DNA of 64,000 bases from Thermoplasmata archaeon (GTDB lineage: Archaea; Thermoplasmatota; Thermoplasmata; Lutacidiplasmatales; UBA184): the NCBI GenBank assembly GCA_027306505.1, contig DAHUZP010000026.1, positions 1 through 64,000 on the forward strand, in the 5' to 3' direction. The translations under genes and the position numbers were made by a program. Shown here piece after piece: positions 1 to 8,473 of the stretch. The notes under the pieces were generated by a model. That model did not search any database and was not told the origin of the DNA. It saw only the letters and a list, made by a program, of their open reading frames with translations. Positions within the stretch are counted from its first letter, which is position 1; each line of letters starts with the position of its first letter.

Positions 1-339
1 CAGACGCAGTTCGACACGGGCGAGCAGGCCAGAAGGCCGTGAGTAGTCCACGAGGAGGTCCACGTCCGAGGTGGGACTGGCCTCCCCTCGAGCGACCGAG
101 CCAAAGACCCGTAGGCGAGAGACCGCGAATCGTCGGCACAGACGGCGGATCTCTGTGCGATGGGGATCGATCACTTCACGGATCCCGAGACCCGTCGGAC
201 CGTTGGGGCGGGGACGGATCTTCGGTACGTTCCACAGCTTAGACTTGCAGCGAGGACAGATGCGTACCACCGAGGACCTGGGTCTCCACGAATAGACACA
301 ACGATAGCAGTGGACAAAGGAATCTGACGGGCCTTCCAT
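1..339 (-). CDS. Zinc-ribbon-MNT nucleotidyltransferase, partial (C-terminus outside window)
   Basis: This gene is absent from the ORF track because it runs off the left edge. From the ATG at 339 the minus strand is open for 113 codons to base 1. The N-terminus has two CxxC knuckles (CYRC near residue 12, CPRC near 34), a small zinc ribbon. The C-terminal part has the minimal nucleotidyltransferase signature FGSVARGEASPTSDVDLLVD, with the GS...SDxD residues that bind metal and nucleotide in the MNT family. MNT proteins usually act as antitoxins to HEPN toxins or as AMP-transferases on them. No HEPN gene is visible here, but one could lie to the left. The partner and target are not known. Confidence 0.8.
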   Translation of the reverse strand, partial: MEGPSDSFVHCYRCVYSWRPRSSVVRICPRCKSKLWNVPKIRPRPNGPTGLGIREVIDPHRTEIRRLCRRFAVSRLRVFGSVARGEASPTSDVDLLVDYSRPSGLLARVELRL

Positions 340-464
340 GCCCAAGAGGAAACCAGACCGGCTCTTGAAGCTACTGAAGTACCTTACCTCAGGGTGTGTT
401 ATGAAAGTAACTTCACGCGCCGGAGGGGTCGAGCGCGGACCAACCCCCTTCGAGCCGGTCCAGC

Positions 465-475
465 GGATTCGAACC
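465..475 (-). other. Isolated tRNA T-arm-like (box B) fragment
   Basis: On the minus strand this reads GGTTCGAATCC, a perfect T-loop/box B core, 48 bases beyond the 3' end of tRNA-Leu. No D-arm or anticodon arm accompanies it. Flanking CCGGT (455-459) and ACCGG (484-488) are complementary. It could be a decayed tRNA 3' end left by an integration event, or chance. Confidence 0.35.
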
Positions 476-523
476 TTTCAGCCACCGGTACTAACCCCTG
501 AAATCTATGTGCATGAATGTGTA

Positions 524-608
524 TGCAGGGGGAGGGATTCGAACCCACGAACTCCTACGAGACCAGACCCTGAATCTGGCGCCTTTGACCAAGCTAGGCG
601 ACCCCTGC
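524..608 (-). tRNA. tRNA-Leu (anticodon CAG)
   Basis: Read on the minus strand, the acceptor GCAGGGG pairs with CCCCTGC followed by discriminator A. The D-arm is GCC/GGC. The anticodon stem CCAGA/TCTGG encloses TTCAGGG, giving anticodon CAG. A long variable arm (TCTCGTAGGAGTTC) marks a class II tRNA, as expected for leucine. The T-arm contains GGTTCGAATCC, with one U-U mismatch in the T-stem. CCA is not encoded and no intron is seen. Confidence 0.93.
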
Positions 609-727
609 TCGCGCCCTCCCACAAGGCGGGTAGCTTAAGCCTGTCCCTGCAGCGGTCCGGGTCCACCCTGCCTCTCGGGCCGCTGAACCCCAGAGGCCCG
701 CGGGGGGAGCGCGGGGACGACGGTCCC

Positions 728-2734
728 TCAGCTCCAGACCAGGGGGGAAGCGTAGGTGAGCTCCAACGACACCGTAGCTCCCGAAGTGAGGGAGATGCAG
801 GCCATGAATGAGTCACCACCGTAGGAGGTGTAGTTCCCGGACCCGGAGGAGCTGAGCCCGGTGGGGAGGGACCCTGAGCTGGTGTTAAGCGGCACGTTCT
901 GGTAAGCGAGCCCCACTGGGAGCTGGCCGACAAGCAGGTAGACATCGGCCCCGCTCCACCACCGGAACGAGACCTTGCCCACGGGTAGCGTCGTGTTGTG
1001 GATGAAGGGCCAAGGATCGCTCTCGAGGGTCTGGAGGTTGCTCAGCAGGAACGCACAGGGGAGCTCCACGGTCGTCGTCACCGTGAAGGCCGGGACCAGC
1101 GTAGCAACGAGTACGATTGGGACGACGATGGCCGTCGCCACCAGGAGGACTCCCGGGCGGAGCCGTCGTCGTCGGGGTCGCACCGTTCCGACATGCAGCT
1201 TTTCCGAGGCGCTCTGCAAGAGCTCGTGCGGCCCCTCGATCCCTATCCACTCCAGCCGGCCGCTCTGGCGGCCCGACGGGTGGCCATGCTCGCCCCCGGT
1301 CGTGGAGAAGACCAGGTCCCCCACGTTGAACCAGCGATGGAAGAGCCCTCGACGTACGTAGAGGCCGGTCACGTCACGGTGGACGAGGCTGGAGCGCTCC
1401 CGAGCGGCTCCCGCCGGCGTGGAGAGGACCCGAAGGTCCGTCAGCGTGTAGCGCTGCCGCCACCACGTGAACAGAGAGAGGGCGAGGGGAAGCAGGAGCG
1501 CGAAGCCCAGGAAGAACTCGAGCATGGCGAGGTCTCCCGCCGTGTCGAACCAGGAGGCGATCATCACCAGAGGGAGGAAGATGACCACCACGAGGAGGGC
1601 CGCGCCCTCCCACTTCGGGAGGGCGATGGACCATCGCCAGGCCCCCACGACGACCAGGAGGTAGCCCGCGAGGTAGAGTGCGAGGACCGGGCCCACGACC
1701 GTGGTGATCTTGACCGAGCCCAGGATCAGCCCGACCAGCTTCTCGTTGAGATAGAAGCTCGCGTAGAAGAACAGGAACATCCCCACCAACACGGAGGCCG
1801 CCGCCGGGACCTGGAAGGCGTGCAAGAGCGAGCGGCGCAGCTTCAGGGCCGGTTTCTCCTCGGGGAGCAGGGCTCCGGGGGAGGGCTCGGTCCGGTACGG
1901 GTAGGGCCGTCCTTCGCGCGCGAAGAACATCACGAAGACCCAGACGTCCACCGCCAGGATCCCGATGACCTCGCCAACGGCTCCGGGAAGGCTCCCGAAC
2001 CCCGCGATGGCCCCGATGCCCGCGAGCAGGGCGCCCACCATGAGCAAGTAGGTCCCCCAGCCCTCCCGACGGCTGTCCGCCCCAGCCCTCGCGGCGACGA
2101 GCCCGCCGACCACCGCGAGCGGTATCCCGATCGCGAGCCCCCCCTCGCCCGCCTGTTGGAGCAGGTGGGTGTGAGCGGGAGAAGCCCCCGTCCAGGGACC
2201 GAAAGCGAGCGCAAGACCGATCGCCACGCCCCAGGCCCCCAGGGTCGCGTCGATCATCCCGGCGCCGATGGCGAGGCGGCCCTCACGACGCAGGCCAACG
2301 CCCCAGGTGAGGCCCGCGAGGAGAGCCTGGAGGAAGAACCACGCGGAGAAGAGGTCGTGCAGGTTCTGACCAAGGCTGGGGGAGGTCCCTGGAGGGTAGG
2401 GTCCGGGCCCCTGATGCCAGACCCCGATGCCGATGAGCAGGATGCCGGCGAGGAGGAAGTGGGCGCTCCCGAACCACTGGGTCCGGTTCCGGGCGATCCG
2501 GGTCAAGTAGAGCGCGAAGGCGACGATGAGGAGCCCGCTCGAGATCATCCCGGCGTTGTAGAGCCACGGATCGACGTGGCCGGCTCCGGAGGCCCCGAGG
2601 TAGCTCAACGCGAGGGAGGTGACCGACCACCAGGGGTTGAGGTAGGCACAGGTGAAGATCACCACCCAGGCCCAGACGCCGGCGATGGGCCCTAGGTAGT
2701 ACCCTTTCCGGGAGAAGAGGTCCGAGCGGCTCAT
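728..2734 (-). CDS. DUF998-like multi-pass membrane protein with bPH2-type domain
   Basis: The 668-residue product starts at ATG 2734. This ATG overlaps the stop of the upstream gene (ATGA), so I prefer it to the longer ORF-track start at 3037, which lies inside the upstream gene. The first ~350 residues hold many hydrophobic segments with DUF998-like features (conserved NPWWS, YLGASG and LYNAG stretches near the N-terminus). After another membrane cluster comes a region like a bacterial PH domain (YTLTDLRV ... GLYVRRG ... WFNVGDLVFSTTG, about residues 465-560). A last membrane segment near residue 575 is followed by an exported C-terminal domain with few cysteines. The function is unknown. 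It is translationally coupled to its paralog upstream. Confidence 0.75.
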   Translation of the reverse strand: MSRSDLFSRKGYYLGPIAGVWAWVVIFTCAYLNPWWSVTSLALSYLGASGAGHVDPWLYNAGMISSGLLIVAFALYLTRIARNRTQWFGSAHFLLAGILLIGIGVWHQGPGPYPPGTSPSLGQNLHDLFSAWFFLQALLAGLTWGVGLRREGRLAIGAGMIDATLGAWGVAIGLALAFGPWTGASPAHTHLLQQAGEGGLAIGIPLAVVGGLVAARAGADSRREGWGTYLLMVGALLAGIGAIAGFGSLPGAVGEVIGILAVDVWVFVMFFAREGRPYPYRTEPSPGALLPEEKPALKLRRSLLHAFQVPAAASVLVGMFLFFYASFYLNEKLVGLILGSVKITTVVGPVLALYLAGYLLVVVGAWRWSIALPKWEGAALLVVVIFLPLVMIASWFDTAGDLAMLEFFLGFALLLPLALSLFTWWRQRYTLTDLRVLSTPAGAARERSSLVHRDVTGLYVRRGLFHRWFNVGDLVFSTTGGEHGHPSGRQSGRLEWIGIEGPHELLQSASEKLHVGTVRPRRRRLRPGVLLVATAIVVPIVLVATLVPAFTVTTTVELPCAFLLSNLQTLESDPWPFIHNTTLPVGKVSFRWWSGADVYLLVGQLPVGLAYQNVPLNTSSGSLPTGLSSSGSGNYTSYGGDSFMACISLTSGATVSLELTYASPLVWS

Positions 2735-3568
2735 GCCCTGGAGGTGACCTCGCGTCGGGCGGGGCGGCGCGCGAAGAACATCAGGATCGCGGTGAGGTCG
2801 ATCGCGATGATGGCGATGGCCTCGACCTCCGCGACGGAGAGGTGCCAGGGATGGACCGTGAGGGCGACGAAGATCGGGGTCAGGATGGCCAGGCCCAGGA
2901 ACCCCAGGCTGAGACGCTTGCGGCGCTCCGCGAGCGCACCAAACCCCCAGATGAAGATCGAGAAATCGGCCTGGTAGAAGAACCAGTCCGAGACGAAGTC
3001 GTGGTAGGCCGACGGGTAGGGCGGACTTCCACCGCAAGTGGGGTTGCAGAAGATGATCGCGTTGTTCACGGTCTCGGTCGTCTCTCCGTGATAGACCCCC
3101 ACCAGGAACAGGAAGATCCCGGCCACCAGAAAGAACGCGCTGCCCGTGGACTGGATCTTGTTCCGCGAGTAGCTCACCATCGCGGCCGCGAAGAGCATGA
3201 GCAGGATCGCGGTCGGGAAGATCACCACGTCGTTGTAGATCCAGTAGAGGCCGGCGGCGGCCCCGGTGGAATTGGCGCCGGCGTCCCCCAACGCGCTGAA
3301 GGAGCTGTTATCGAACCGCCACCAGGAGCGGTTGAGGTAGGCATCGATGGAGACGGCGATCCAGAAGTACGCGACGGCCACCATCCCTGCCCAGAACCCG
3401 AAGGGGGGGAAGTGCACCTTGAGCCAGCCGACCAGCCGCGAGACCTGGCGGTCTATGGGGTGACGGGGACGGGGCCCCCCCCCCGGTGACGCCGGCCAGG
3501 CGGTCAGACTCGAGGGCTCGTCGGGTGAGCTCTCCAGTTCGGCCAACGATCGCCGCCTCCTCGACCAT
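2731..3568 (-). CDS. DUF998-like membrane protein, apparently frameshifted in a homopolymer
   Basis: The product has about seven hydrophobic segments and DUF998-like motifs (LNRSWW, SALGDAG, WIYND), and it is a paralog of the next gene, which it overlaps by ATGA. The ORF track starts it at a TTG (3651), but a TATA-like ATAGCATTAT at 3591-3600 lies 27 nt upstream of ATG 3568, which is in another frame. That frame encodes a plausible N-terminus (MVEEAAIVGRTGELTRRALE...) and meets the main frame at a run of ten C (3475-3484). Removing one base would join them into a protein of about 278 residues. If there is no error, a GTG at 3417 is the most plausible alternative start. Confidence 0.65.
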
Positions 3569-3590
3569 CGCGGCCACCCCCTTCCTCGGC

Positions 3591-3660
3591 ATAATGCTAT
3601 CCCCGGCGCGGCGCCACGGCCCACGAGGGTCGAGCGAACGCTCTCGCACAATGATTATCT
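3591..3660. promoter_or_regulatory. Divergent promoter pair
   Basis: ATAGCATTAT on the minus strand (3591-3600) lies 27 nt from ATG 3568. GATTATCT on the plus strand (3653-3660) lies about 30 nt before ATG 3688. Both spacings fit leaderless archaeal transcripts. The same GATTATCT element precedes the gene at 38294. Confidence 0.6.
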
Positions 3661-3687
3661 GAGGCGGGCAGCTCCTCCGGCCGAAGG

Positions 3688-5382
3688 ATGACCGGTCTGG
3701 GGGGGGTGTGCGTAGCCGCCTTCCTGCTGCTGCTGGGGGCTGGCCTTCCTCTGGGGGCGACGGGGACCGGTACCACGGCTTCTCCGATCGCCACCACCGA
3801 ACCCCCTCTTGGTCCGTTGGACCTCGCCCAGGCGAGCCTCGCTCACGGCCAAGGACCGGCCCAGGGCCATGCGTTCTCCTGCGCAAGCGTGGGCCCCCTC
3901 AGCCGGGAGTGCTCCGCCTCCACCCCCGCCGCTCGGTCCTCCTCCTCCCTGACCTCCCCGAGGACCGTGATCGGCTGGCAGCGCCTGTGCTCCTACCAGT
4001 CCTGCCCTCCCCCGGCGCGTGGCGGCGCCGGGATGACCTACGATCCCCTCACCGGCTACGTGGTGCTTTTCGGGGGCATCAAGAACCTGACCACGTCCTC
4101 CGGGACGACCTACAACGATACCTGGGTGTTCAAGAACGGCAACTGGTCCCAGCTCTCCATCCCGGGCCCCTCCCCGCGCCTCGGGGCCTACATGGCCTAC
4201 GACTACGCCGACCACTATGTGGTCCTCTTCGGGGGAGGGCCCTACCTCACGTTGAACAGCTCGCTCTACTACAGCGACACCTGGGAGTTCCAGAACGGCA
4301 CGTGGACCCAACTGCACCCCACGCTCTCCCCCAACCCCCGTGGCCTCGGAGCGATGGTCTGGGACCCCGTCGACGGTTACCTGCTGATGTACGGAGGTAT
4401 GTCCGGGCAGTACGACATCCACAGCGACACCTGGACGTTCGTCGGCGGACAGTGGCACAACCTGAGCCTCGCCGCCCATCCCCCACCGCTCCTCTCTCCC
4501 TGCATGACCTTCGATGCCGCGACCGGGTTCGTGCTGCTCTTCGGGGGAGCGAGCCCCTCGCCCGCGTTCATGTTCGGGGACGACCAGGCGCAGACCTGGA
4601 GCTACGCGCACCAGACCTGGACCAACCTCACCCCCATGATCGCCGGGACCGTACCAGATGGTCGGATCCTCGCGTCCATGGCCTACGACCCCGTCGATGG
4701 GTACGTGGTGCTCTTCGGTGGATGGAACACGACCACCGGTGCGCTCTTCGGGGACACGTGGGCGTTCGTCGGGGGCGCCTGGACGCTCCTCTTCGTGACC
4801 CCCTCGCCCGCGGCGGCGATCATCGGGTCCTCCCTCATCTCCACCCTTCCCACGTCAGGCCTCCTCCTCTTCGGGGGGATCGTGGGCACCTACACGAGCT
4901 ATCACGGGACCAATGCGACCTGGTCGTTCGGGCCGGCCCCCAACCTCGCGGAGACCCCCTACGTGGTCTCCTTCGTGGCGGGCCCCTCCGTCTGCAAGGT
5001 CGAGTTCAACGGCAGCGTGCAGGGGAGCGGTAGCTCGGTCGCCGTGCTGCCGGGTCCCTATGGCGCCGCCGCTCTGCCGTGCCCGGGCTACACCTTCGCC
5101 GGGTGGTTCACGAACGGCGGCGTGAACGTCGCCGGGGAGGGCACCTCCACGATGACGCTCGACGTGACCGGCAACGGCTCGCTCTCCGCCTATTACCAAC
5201 CGATCGCGCTCACGTCCTTCAGCCCTCAGCCGCTCGAGCTGGGCGGCGTCGTCGGCGGGCTCGCGCTCGTGCTGCTCGTCGTGGTCGCGATCTGGCGAAG
5301 GGGCCTGTCGCGCTCGCGTCTCCCCCCGCCTAGGCTGGAGGGGGTGGGGGCTCGGACCACTGGGGACCCCCCGACGAGCTGA
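3688..5382 (+). CDS. Exported kelch beta-propeller protein with C-terminal membrane anchor
   Basis: This 564-residue protein begins with a hydrophobic signal segment (VCVAAFLLLLGAGLPLG). Six kelch-like blades follow, each with a hydrophobic strand ending in a double glycine (GYVVLFGGI, HYVVLFGGG, GYLLMYGGM, GFVLLFGGA, GYVVLFGGW, GLLLFGGI) and a W-containing strand. A short domain near residues 430-500 (GYTFAGWFTNGG) resembles an InlB B-repeat. A membrane helix (VVGGLALVLLVVVAIW) and a basic tail end the protein. It is probably displayed on the cell surface for binding or adhesion; the ligand is unknown. Its 3' end overlaps the convergent gene by 53 bp. Confidence 0.8.
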   Translation: MTGLGGVCVAAFLLLLGAGLPLGATGTGTTASPIATTEPPLGPLDLAQASLAHGQGPAQGHAFSCASVGPLSRECSASTPAARSSSSLTSPRTVIGWQRLCSYQSCPPPARGGAGMTYDPLTGYVVLFGGIKNLTTSSGTTYNDTWVFKNGNWSQLSIPGPSPRLGAYMAYDYADHYVVLFGGGPYLTLNSSLYYSDTWEFQNGTWTQLHPTLSPNPRGLGAMVWDPVDGYLLMYGGMSGQYDIHSDTWTFVGGQWHNLSLAAHPPPLLSPCMTFDAATGFVLLFGGASPSPAFMFGDDQAQTWSYAHQTWTNLTPMIAGTVPDGRILASMAYDPVDGYVVLFGGWNTTTGALFGDTWAFVGGAWTLLFVTPSPAAAIIGSSLISTLPTSGLLLFGGIVGTYTSYHGTNATWSFGPAPNLAETPYVVSFVAGPSVCKVEFNGSVQGSGSSVAVLPGPYGAAALPCPGYTFAGWFTNGGVNVAGEGTSTMTLDVTGNGSLSAYYQPIALTSFSPQPLELGGVVGGLALVLLVVVAIWRRGLSRSRLPPPRLEGVGARTTGDPPTS

Positions 5383-8320
5383 CCGGTCCCGGTCCGCTGG
5401 GGGTGGTCGGGCCACGCCGGCGCCGCCGGAGCAACAGCACGGCCGCGACTACGGCCACCACCGCCACCACGGCGATGAGCAGCAGGGGGAGCAGGGATCC
5501 GTACGAGGTGCCGGAGGGCGTGGTCGAGGAGCTCGCGCTCACGGTGAGGGTCGTCGTCGCGGACGCGCTGTGGCCCGCGCTGTCGTTGACGTAGACCCGG
5601 ACGGTGAAGGTCCCGGCGGAGGAGGGGGTGCAGGCGAGCGCGGCGAGGTCGCTCGAGGAGCATCCGCCCGGGAGCCCGGTGTAGGCATAGGAGAGCGTCC
5701 CCGTCCCGCCCGAGGCGCTCACGGACAGGTCCGTGGTCGAGCCGGTCGACAGGCTCGGGGGCAGGGCGCTGAACGAGGTGATGGTGAGCCCTCCGCCCCC
5801 TGAGGCCGGGGTCACCCGCAGGGTGGTGGTGCTCGTCGCCAAGCGGGAGGCGGTGTCGGTCACGTTGACCGTGATGGTGAAGGTCCCCGCCACGGTGGGC
5901 GTGCAGGTGAAGCTCGCGAGCGTGGAGGCGCACCCTGCGGGCAGCCCGCGGTAGGAGTAGCTCAGGGTCCCCGTCCCTCCGGAGGCCACCACCTGGATGG
6001 TGGTCGAGTTCCCGAGCTGGATGGAGCTCGGGGTCGCCGTGAAGGAGGAGATGGTGGGGGCGGCACCGGCGGGGTTGACGACCAGGCTCATGCCCTTGGT
6101 CCCCGAGTGGCCGGTGGTGTCCTGCACGCTCACGGTGACCGAGAAGGCCCCTGTCACGGTGGGCGTGCACGCGAGGCTCGACGTGTTGGCCGAGGTGCAG
6201 CCGGTCGGGAGGCCCGTGTACGCGTAGGTCAACGGGCCGCTCCCTCCGGTCGCGGCCACGCTGAAGGTCGTGCTCTGGCCGACGGCCACCGGGTTCGGGC
6301 TCGCGGAGAAGGTGGAGACGACGATCGGCGTGACCGCGCCCACCGAGAGAGGGCTCGCACCGAGCGCGAACGCTCCGGAGGAGTCCGTCACGTTGACCGA
6401 GGGCGCGTAGCTACCGGTCGCCGTCGGGGTGCAGAGGAGCGAGGGCGTGTCGAGGGAGGTGCACCCGGGCGGCAACAGGGTGTAGAGGTAGTGGTAGGGC
6501 GGGGTCCCTCCGGTCGCCGTGATGTTGATGTAGGTGCTTCCGCCGATGGGCACCGGGTTCTGGCTGTAGGCGAACCCCGTGATCTGGATCGGGGCGTTCA
6601 CCTTGAGGGTGGTCGTCCGGGTCTGGGTGTGCCCGGCCGAGTCGTTCACGTAGACGCGGGGCGTGAAGGTCCCACTGGACTTGGGGATGCACCGGAAGGT
6701 GGCGGGCTGGTTCCCGTTGCATCCGGAGGGCATGCCTGTGTAGGTGTAGATGAGCGTCGGGATCCCCCCCACCGCCACCACCGTCACCGTCGTGCTCGTG
6801 TTGAAGGTCAGGGTCGACGGCGAGATCATGAACGAGGAGATCGAGAGGTCCGGATAGACGTAGAGGGTCGTGAGGGCGGAGCTCGAGTGCGTGGGGGTAT
6901 CGTTGACGTACACCCGGACGTTGTAGGTGCCTGCCGAAGTCGGCCTGCAGGCCAGCGAGGTCGCGTTCACGCTCGAGCACCCCGCGGGCAGCCCGACGTA
7001 GGAGTAGGTGAGCGGCACGGGCCAGCTCGCGTTGACGTTGAGGTGGGTCGTGTCCCCGAGCACGATGCTCGGTCTCCAGGCGGTGAAGTTGTCGATCGTG
7101 GGAGCGCCCACGAGCGCGACCGTGATGTTCGCCTCGTCATGGATCGCGGAGCAGTTGTAGCTCACGTTCGCCCAGATGATGCCCGATCCGACGGCGCCTC
7201 CCGCCGTGAACTTCACCGCGGAACCCGTGGTGGTGTTGAGCGTCCCCAGCGAGGCCGGAGTGACCTGCCAGGCATAATGGGCGCGGGGGACCCAGGCCCC
7301 GTTCTGGTCGAAGGCGGTCGCGTTGAAATCGTGCGAGCCGCCGAGCCCCACCGTAGCGGTGACGGGGGAGATCGCGCTCTGGTTGAGGATGATGACCTTG
7401 TACTTGCCCCAGAGCGAGGCGAGGGCGCCTGCGTAGGGTATGGAGGAGCCGATGCGGACGTGGTTGATGCCCAGCGTCGGGTCCTGCGCGTGGCCTTGGA
7501 TGCCCACGACGCCGAGGGAGGTGTTGAGCTGGGGCACCGCGTTCGCCGCGGCGGGGGTGTAGTCCGTGCTGGTGTGCCCGAGGGGCTCGACGCCGACCGC
7601 CCAGGGAACGACGGTGGTCGGGATCGTGGGCGTAGCGGCCCCGCTCGACCCGTAGGCGATGCCCACGAACGACGGTCCCAGGGTGTAACCGGCCTCGCAC
7701 ATCACCCCGACGGCGACCGAGACCCCGAGGTTGTAGGTGCCGTTCTCCCAGGCGCTCGTTCCCGTGACCGGGCTCCCGTCGTAGGTGTACTTCCACCAGT
7801 ACCCACCCACGTGATTGATCTCGAAGGTGTGGGTGGTTCCGAGGCCCACCAGGTTCGCCGGGTTGTAGATCAGGGTGTTGTTGGGGAGATAGGCGGCCGG
7901 AGCGGCGACGGTCGTGACGAGGTAGTAGGTCTCGGCGACGCCCACCGCGGTGAAGGTCGAGGAGCTGACCGGGTCCCCTACTCCCAGCACGATGTACTGG
8001 TTGTTGGAGAGCGAGGGGTTGCTGGGGGCGGTGATGGTGGAGTTGACGGCGGTGTTGTTGGCCATGGTGGCGTCGTTGAACGTGGCCGAAGCGCCGGTGC
8101 CGGCGGCGGCGATGCTGATCGGGAAGGAGCTCGGGTGGACCGGCGCGTCGGAGCTACGGACGCAGGACCCCCCGGCGGGGGCGAAGAGGTTCGAAGGGAG
8201 GTACAAGGGGGCATCGTGGGGGCCGGCGGGGGCCACCACGGGGGACATGGGCGCGAGGAAGGTCGGCGCACAGAGGACCAGGGCGAGCGGCACCAAGGCG
8301 AGGGCCAAGGACGAACGCAT
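5330..8320 (-). CDS. Surface protein with six cysteine-bearing Ig-like repeats
   Basis: I place the start at ATG 8320, which opens a signal peptide (MRSSLALALVPLALVLCA) and lies about 27 nt downstream of a TATA-like TTTTTATT (8343-8352). The track's 9421 start would run antisense through the ureohydrolase gene. The 996-residue product has a unique N-terminal half rich in N-glycosylation sequons. Six tandem repeats of about 85 residues follow, each with GLPxGC, xxxCTPT and a terminal xVxVxDxxGH strand; the two cysteines per repeat suggest a disulfide. It ends with a membrane helix (LLPLLLIAVVAVVAVVAAVLLL) and a RRRRR stop-transfer. The probable role is an S-layer-associated or adhesive stalk. 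Confidence 0.82.
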   Translation of the reverse strand: MRSSLALALVPLALVLCAPTFLAPMSPVVAPAGPHDAPLYLPSNLFAPAGGSCVRSSDAPVHPSSFPISIAAAGTGASATFNDATMANNTAVNSTITAPSNPSLSNNQYIVLGVGDPVSSSTFTAVGVAETYYLVTTVAAPAAYLPNNTLIYNPANLVGLGTTHTFEINHVGGYWWKYTYDGSPVTGTSAWENGTYNLGVSVAVGVMCEAGYTLGPSFVGIAYGSSGAATPTIPTTVVPWAVGVEPLGHTSTDYTPAAANAVPQLNTSLGVVGIQGHAQDPTLGINHVRIGSSIPYAGALASLWGKYKVIILNQSAISPVTATVGLGGSHDFNATAFDQNGAWVPRAHYAWQVTPASLGTLNTTTGSAVKFTAGGAVGSGIIWANVSYNCSAIHDEANITVALVGAPTIDNFTAWRPSIVLGDTTHLNVNASWPVPLTYSYVGLPAGCSSVNATSLACRPTSAGTYNVRVYVNDTPTHSSSALTTLYVYPDLSISSFMISPSTLTFNTSTTVTVVAVGGIPTLIYTYTGMPSGCNGNQPATFRCIPKSSGTFTPRVYVNDSAGHTQTRTTTLKVNAPIQITGFAYSQNPVPIGGSTYINITATGGTPPYHYLYTLLPPGCTSLDTPSLLCTPTATGSYAPSVNVTDSSGAFALGASPLSVGAVTPIVVSTFSASPNPVAVGQSTTFSVAATGGSGPLTYAYTGLPTGCTSANTSSLACTPTVTGAFSVTVSVQDTTGHSGTKGMSLVVNPAGAAPTISSFTATPSSIQLGNSTTIQVVASGGTGTLSYSYRGLPAGCASTLASFTCTPTVAGTFTITVNVTDTASRLATSTTTLRVTPASGGGGLTITSFSALPPSLSTGSTTDLSVSASGGTGTLSYAYTGLPGGCSSSDLAALACTPSSAGTFTVRVYVNDSAGHSASATTTLTVSASSSTTPSGTSYGSLLPLLLIAVVAVVAVVAAVLLLRRRRRGPTTPSGPGPVSSSGGPQWSEPPPPPA

Positions 8321-8473
8321 GCTCAGGCGAGCGGGTCCCCTCCAATAAAAACCCTCGGAAGTTTGGTGCATGTCGCCCCTCCGCCCGCCGGAGCGCCCCC
8401 GGGGAGCGTGCGGGCCTAAGCTGGGCCGCTCGGAGCTCCACTGACTTGATGCGGGCGTGGCCCTGGTCCGGAC

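Noticed and set aside
998-2695. 565-residue plus-strand ORF
   Set aside because: It is antisense to the DUF998/bPH2 membrane gene, has a charged low-complexity composition and no promoter; it is a GC-rich shadow frame.
6107-8419. 770-residue plus-strand ORF
   Set aside because: It is antisense to the Ig-repeat gene and composed of repetitive R/G/D/V, mirroring the repeats on the other strand.
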